64,000 nucleotides of DNA from positions 100,502,001 through 100,566,000 of the forward strand of contig OZ231127.1 in NCBI GenBank assembly GCA_965153355.1, read 5' to 3'. Source of the stretch: Flaccisagitta enflata. Lineage: Eukaryota; Chaetognatha; Sagittoidea; Aphragmophora. This document shows, in pieces, positions 58,853 to 64,000 of this stretch; position 1 is the stretch's first letter, and every line of letters starts with the position of its first letter. Below the pieces are notes generated by a model. The model saw only the letters and a list, made by a program, of their open reading frames with translations, did not search any database and was not told the origin of the DNA. A program made the translations under genes and the position numbers.

Positions 58853-59355
58853 CTTATGGCCAGCAGCCGCAAAGGGGTTGATGACCTATGCTTTCATACA
58901 TATGGGGAATTTTCTCCTCCTCCTTCTTCTTCTCCTTTGTATCCCCCGTCCCAGGGCCCATATATGGGGAATTTTCTCCTCCACCTTCTTATTCTCTTTC
59001 GTATCCCCCTTACCAAGGCCCATATCCCAGCCTTAAGGCTTTTATCCCAGCCTCGAGGCACAAATCCAAGATGTGAGGCCCAAATTCCAACCTCACGGCC
59101 CAAATCCCAACCCCAAGGCCCAAATTTCAGCCTCAAGGGATTTGGGCCTTGAGACTGGGATTTTGACCTCGTGGCTGAGATATGGGCCTCGAGGCTGAAA
59201 TATGGGCCTTGATATGGGTGCGGAGGAGGAGGAGGAGGAGGAGAAGAAATTCCCTATAAGTGTGAAACTGAAAGCAAAGGTCATCGACCTCTTTGGGTCC
59301 GCTGCCCTGCTCTCTCCCTCAACTACAATCACAACCATCTAATGCTTTTGCGACT
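58853..59355. mobile_element. Family B element with duplicated inner terminus
   Basis: GGCCAGCAGCCGCAAAGGGG start; ACATATGGGGAATTTTCTCC occurs twice (58,908 and 58,964). The core is GGCCCAAATCCCAGCCTCAA units, switching orientation at about 59,140. The right end is GTCATCGACCTCTTTGGGTC and CGCTGCCCTGC. Confidence 0.75.
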
Positions 59356-59387
59356 ATCTTATCTACCCCAAAAGCAATCTGCTTACC

Positions 59388-60992
59388 AACAAGGCCAACA
59401 CCTATAAGTCGCGTGCGAGACAAAGATAACTGAATTGGCTCCTTATTGTATCACTTTATTGGCTTAATCCAGACTTAAACCAGACTTAAACCAGACTAAA
59501 ACCAGACTTAAACCAGACTTAAACCAGACTTAAACCAGACTTAGACCAGACTTGGACCAGACTTAGACCAGACTTAGACCAGACTTAGACCAGACTTAGA
59601 CCAGACTTAGACTAGACTTAGACCAGACTTAGACCAGACTTAGACCAGACTTAGACCAGACTTAGATCAGACTTAGACCAGACTTAGACCAGACTTAGAC
59701 CAGACTTAGACCAGACTTAGACCAGACTTAGACCAGACTTGGACCAGACATAGACCAGACTTAGACCAGACTTAGACCAGACTTAGAACAGACTTAGACC
59801 AGACTTAGACCAGACTTAGACCAGACTTAGTCCAGACCAGACTTAGACCAGACTTAGTCCAGACTTTGACCAGACTTAGACCAGACTTAGACCAGACTTA
59901 GACCAGACTTAGACCAGACTTAGAACAGACTTAGTCCAGACTTGGACCAGACTTAGACCAGACTTAGACCAGACTTAGACCAGACTTAGACCAGACAGAC
60001 CAGACTTAGACCAGACTAAGACTAGACTTAGACCAGACTAAGACCAGACTTAGACCAGACTTAGACCAGACATAGACCAGACTTAGACCAGACTTAGACC
60101 AGACAGACCAGACTTAGACCAGACTAAGACCAGACTTAGACCAGACATAGACCAGACTTAGACCAGACAGACCAGACTTAGACCAGACTAAGACCAGACT
60201 TAGACCAGACTAAGACCAGACTTAGACCAGACTTAGACCAGACTAAGACCAGACTTAGACCAGAATTAGACCAGACTTAGACCAGACTTAGACCAGACTT
60301 AGACCAGACTTAGACCAGACTCAGTCCAGACTTAGACCAGACTTAGACCAGACTTAGACCAGACTTAGACCAGACTTAGACCAGACTTAGACCAGACTTA
60401 GAACAGACTTAGACCAGACTTAGACCAGACTTAGACCAGACTTAGTCCAGACCAGACTTAGACCAGACTTAGACCAGACTTAGACCAGACTTAGACCAGA
60501 CTTAGACCAGACTTAGACCAGACTTAGACCAGACTTAGACCAGACTTAGACCAGACTTAGACCAGACTTAGACCAGACTTAGACCAGACTTAGTCCAGAC
60601 TTGGACCAGACTTAGACCACACTTAGACCACACTTAGACCAGACAGACCAGACTTAGACCAGACTAAGACCAGACTTAGACCAGACTTAGACCAGACTTA
60701 GACCAGACTTAGACCAGACTTAGACCAGACTTAGACCAGACTCAGTCCAGACTTAGTCCAGACTTAGACCAGACTTAGACCAGACTTAGACCAGATTTAG
60801 ACCAGACTTAGACCAGACTTAGACCAGACTTAGACCAGACTTAAAATGACTTAAAATAACTCCAGACAACCCAAAATGATCAAAAACGACGCCAAAATGC
60901 TAAGTGTTACCAACCGACCGACCGACCGACCGACCGACCGACGGACAGACCGACGGAGCGGGTTGTAGAGTTGCGTGCACGCGACTAAAAAT
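59388..60992 (+). mobile_element. Family A element expanded into a 1.4-kb minisatellite
   Basis: Start AACAAGGCCAACACCTATAA, end GACCGACGGAGCGGGTTGTA with GTTGCGTGCACGCGACTAA. The ends match those at 23,230-23,645, yet the interior holds about 125 units of another 11-bp repeat. Confidence 0.9.
59466..60840. repeat. 11-bp minisatellite (CCAGACTTAGA)n
   Basis: About 125 units, mostly perfect, with occasional 7-bp or shortened units (CCAGACAGACCAGA) and GTCCAGA variants that recur in patterns, indicating higher-order duplications. Confidence 0.98.
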
Positions 60993-61129
60993 AATCAATG
61001 TAAATGGTTATAGTCGCAAAAACATCAGATTGTCAGGGTCAGTGCCAGTGTCAGTGTCAGTTTGCAATTGAATTGTTGTTGAATTGTGACTCCATGTCAC
61101 TTGTATTTTATGTGAATTTGCTAATGTGC

Positions 61130-61600
61130 AATGTTTTACTACTTTGAAGAACATTACAAAAAAGCTTATCTTTTTTACAGTTTTGAAACTGCAAAAAATT
61201 GAAGATTTGAAACTGCAAAAAATGGAATTTATGAAACGTTTTTACAAGCAACTTTTTTACAGTTTCAAAACCGCAAAAAAATTGCTTATGGGGACGGCGA
61301 TTTCATATTTCATAATTTTACTGCCACTGCCACTGCCACTGTCACTGTTTAAAAAAGCTCATTTCTTCAGTTTTGAAACGAAGAAAAAAAACTGGCTAGA
61401 AGTGAGTAAGAAATGTTATTTTAGTAATGTTTTCAAAAGCCCTTTTTATGCAGTTTTGATACTCCCAAACAACGCGGTTTCAAAACGGCAACTATGCCTG
61501 CGTTTTGAAACCCCAGATTACAACCACAAAAGGACGTTGTTGTATGCATAAATGGTTTTTTGGACGTTATGAAACTGCTGCATACTAGGAGTTTCGATAC
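61130..61600. repeat. GTTTTGAAAC-rich repeat, copy 2
   Basis: See the counterpart at 58,300-58,740; shared words include TTATGCAGTTTT and GGCAACTATGCCTGCGTTTTGAAAC-like blocks. Confidence 0.5.
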
Positions 61601-61757
61601 GTCGTTCCCCTATTTGGGACGATAATGCCATAATAACGCCAACGGAATAACTGCCCTGCCCATCCCTCCGCGACTGAGTTTTCAAACTTGTTACTCTGTT
61701 GTTTTTCAACTGATTTAGATGAAATTTGTGGGGTAAAAAAAGGATTTTTGTGCTTTT

Positions 61758-61800
61758 TGGGTAGTGGCCCCGAAGGGGTTGATGACCTATGCTTCCACAT
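61758..61800. mobile_element. Family B terminus fragment
   Basis: GGGTAGTGGCCCCGAAGGGG then TTGATGACCTATGCTTCCAC, without core or second end. Confidence 0.6.
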
Positions 61801-61888
61801 ACAGTAGATGTCGTCTAGACTTGGAAATACAGGGGAATTTGTTACAAAAAGACGAATAAACTTAAGAAACTGAATATAAACTAATAAA

Positions 61889-62873
61889 AAGATGCTTTAT
61901 TGCCTATGGGTGTTGGTTGCTATGGAAACACATTTTCATGTATTCTCGCGAAAGTATCAATATTTTTAGAAATTTTTTGAGGGAATATTTTTAAAGTAAA
62001 ATTTGCTACAACATTTCCATAATATGTTCTGTAAGAATATTACTCATTTAGCTGTTGCTACGGAATGCAACTACGTATGATAGCCCTGTGATGCTTCCTA
62101 GCAACCGCCAAACAAGCAATATTCTTACAGAAATTACTATCTTTGCCAAAAAAATCTTTACTCATGTTTTAACTAATATCTCTGATTATACTGGCCTGAT
62201 CTTTAAAAAATCGGTGACTAAACTAAAGCCCTTTAAATTTGCAATTGATCTACGCAAACCGCATCTCTCTAACTTGATTCGTTAAAAAGTTATCTAACTT
62301 TGAATGAAATAGTTCAATTTCGCTTTTGCCATTTCTACATAATCTTCAAATGCTATCATTTCACTATTTATTACATTTCTTCTAAATGCATTGAGATAGA
62401 CAGATGCGGTTTGCATAGACTGCTTGCAAAATTGAAGGGCTTCATTTATGTCACCAATTTTTCTATGATTTGATGAGTCTCTTTGGAGCTTTTAGTGTAA
62501 ATGTAGTGAAGTTAAGGGATCAAGAAAAGGGCGAGAATGGTCTGGAATGTCATCGCCCCATAATACCTCAGAAAGCTGTACAAACTGCTTCCCCGACAAA
62601 TGGTGGCCCGCCACGGCTATGATTCAGTCAAAGGGGGCACGCACTAAATATTAATGGCTCTACGTTTGATTTGTATCCATTTTCACATTAATAAAAGAAC
62701 TTATTTTAAAAGAGTAAAGATTTTTTTGGCGAAGATAGTATTGTGGGAATAATGTAGCAATTTTTTTAAATCAATGTACCCTCAAAAAATTTCTTAAAAT
62801 ATTGTTACTTTAGCATGAATATAGGGAAATGTGTTTCCATGGCAACCAACACCCAAAGGCAATAAAGCATCTT
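61889..62873. mobile_element. 985-bp inverted-repeat element
   Basis: AAGATGCTTTATTGCCTATG followed by GGTGTTGGTTGC is mirrored by GCAACCAACACC and CAATAAAGCATCTT. The target duplication is not clear. No transposase frame. Confidence 0.8.
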
Positions 62874-62937
62874 ATTATTATTTCATATGTCAAGTATCAG
62901 TCTTTTAGATTTATTTGTCTTCATGTCATGAATTCCC

Positions 62938-63252
62938 CGTACTGTATATGGGGAGTTTTCTCCTTCTTCTTCTCCTCCTTCTTCTCCTTCGCACCCCCCC
63001 CTCCCCCAGTCTCCAGGCCCATATCTCAGCCTGGAGGCCCATATCCCAGCCTCCAGGCCCAAATCCCAGTCTTGAGGCCCAAATCCCAGCCTCAAGGCCC
63101 AAATCCCAACCCCAAGGCCCAAATTCCACTTTCTAGGGATTTGGGCCTCAAGACTGGGATTTGGGGCTGAAGGCTAGGATATGGGCTTCCAGGCTGAGAT
63201 ATGGGCCTGGAGGCTGGGGGGGGGAGGGGGGTGCAGAGGAGGAGGAGGAGAG
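62938..63252. mobile_element. Family B core palindrome
   Basis: TATGGGGAGTTTTCTCC, then CCCCCAGTCTCCAGGCCCAT with 20-bp units that turn around at about 63,130 and run back to GGCCTGGAGGCTGGGGG. The outer GGCAGCGGCCCC ends are missing. Confidence 0.65.
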
Positions 63253-63530
63253 CTTTTTAAAATTGCGCCAAGCGCGATCTTCTATCTTTGTTCGTTTAGA
63301 AGCAGTAAACTTCCAAAGTTAGGTGTGAAATTGATACAATTCTAAGAATTTACTTAAACTTTATCCAGTTTTGGACGCTTCTTACTTTGTTGTTTTTCAA
63401 CCAATTAAAATGAAATTTGTGGGGTAAACAAAGGATTTTTTGTGCTTTTTAAAATGGCGCCAAGTGCAATCTTCTATCTTTGTTCGTTTAGAAGCAGTAA
63501 GCTTCCAAAGTTGAGGGTACCATTGGTCCC
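63253..63530 (-). repeat. 193-bp satellite-like repeat, about 1.4 units, inverse
   Basis: GCGCCAAGCGCGATCTTCTA at 63,268 and GGCGCCAAGTGCAATCTTCT at 63,456 mark consecutive units of the repeat seen at 53,440. Confidence 0.85.
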
Positions 63531-63703
63531 TTGCAATTTTGATACCATGGTTTTTTGATCGCCAAAATGAGAAATGGGTGAGTGGGAAATTGCGCCGGTG
63601 ATCCGATTCTTGGCCCCGGGGCCCTCAGTCTATATATGTAGAAAGAAAAACGCTCCTGGTTGGTGTTCCCAAATTGATAGTAATGGAGATACCGATTTCT
63701 AAG

Positions 63704-63772
<69 letters not shown>
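63704..63772. repeat. (CA)n microsatellite
   Basis: Dinucleotide run of about 34 units. Confidence 0.97.
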
Positions 63773-63777
<5 letters not shown>

Positions 63778-63841
63778 TGCAGTTGCATCGTGGTGATTTT
63801 TCCTCCGCCAGGGGACGCCTATTTTAATGCTATTGCTGTAA

Positions 63842-63905
63842 AACAAGGCCGGATACACGGCCATCAGTTGCGGACGGGTGGGCAGGGGCGGAAATGCGCT
63901 GTGGC
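63842..63905 (+). mobile_element. Family A 5'-end fragment
   Basis: AACAAGGCCGGATACACGGC and GTTGCGGACGGGTGGGCAGG, then breaks off into unrelated sequence. Confidence 0.7.
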
Positions 63906-64000
63906 CGCTTCCGCGAGCATGCGTTGATCATTTGTTTCCTTTTTTGAAACTTACTCGTTTTACTCACCTTGGAGCGCAATTGAATCGCGTCTATTTCTCA

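Noticed and set aside
59466-60840. Regular short repeats resembling a CRISPR array
   Set aside because: There are no unique spacers, the unit is 11 bp, and the context is a eukaryotic transposon.

Overview
This window is eukaryotic nuclear DNA, almost certainly from an invertebrate animal. It has spliced genes with GT-AG introns and matching phases, non-LTR retrotransposon coding, TA-flanked inverted-repeat elements, and very abundant (GA)n, (CA)n and minisatellite arrays. There are no operons, bacterial ribosome sites or CRISPR arrays. The species cannot be named from the sequence. The repeat landscape (DINE/Helentron-like elements with GTCY cores) resembles what is described for insects and molluscs, but that is only a hint.

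Two spliced host-type genes can be assembled by eye. On the minus strand at 14,310-16,283, three exons with matching phases encode the N-terminal part of a NADPH oxidase (NOX): a long disordered, acidic N-terminal exon, then the first two transmembrane segments. The rest of the gene is not visible. On the plus strand at about 29,158-39,674, eight exons with fully compatible phases and a stop codon encode a protein of about 980 residues. It looks like a DDE-type (RNase H-fold) transposase-like protein with a coiled-coil N-terminal half, a first D in an MDGTN motif, a second D in GGDMKN, a CxxC knuckle and a C-terminal E. The D-to-CxxC spacing resembles RAG1/Transib proteins. Its introns are filled with microsatellites and transposons.

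A non-LTR retrotransposon (endonuclease plus reverse transcriptase, YADD) is present in two complementary halves, at about 26.7-28.09 kb and 45.47-52.45 kb. The halves meet at the same codon and each is capped by a copy of the same short repeat element. The 17.4 kb between them contains the DDE gene. The 3' half is itself broken by at least five nested insertions, several with clear target-site duplications.

The remainder is transposons. A dispersed family (called family A here, about 30 copies) starts AACAAGGCC, carries a (GTCY)n core and ends in a GTCGCG...CGCGAC hairpin followed by CTAA. I interpret it as Helentron-associated/DINE-like. Two copies have expanded into 1.6-2.0 kb minisatellites. 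A second family (family B, about 11 copies, concentrated at 5.5-10.4 kb and 50.9-63.3 kb) has GGGCAGCGGCCCCGAAGGGG inverted ends around 20-bp minisatellites. There are also many TA-flanked MITEs, a 1.9-kb near-perfect foldback with a 9-bp target duplication (18.73-20.63 kb), a hAT-like element with an 8-bp duplication (40.80-41.92 kb), a 570-bp tandem duplication (10.73-11.99 kb) and a 193-bp satellite-like repeat.

Layout: 0-14 kb repeats; 14.3-16.3 kb NOX 5' part; 16.4-26.7 kb repeats and the foldback, with two weak exon candidates; 26.7-28.1 kb LINE 5' half; 29.2-39.7 kb DDE gene; 39.9-45.5 kb repeats; 45.5-52.4 kb LINE 3' half; 52.5-64 kb repeats with one weak exon candidate.
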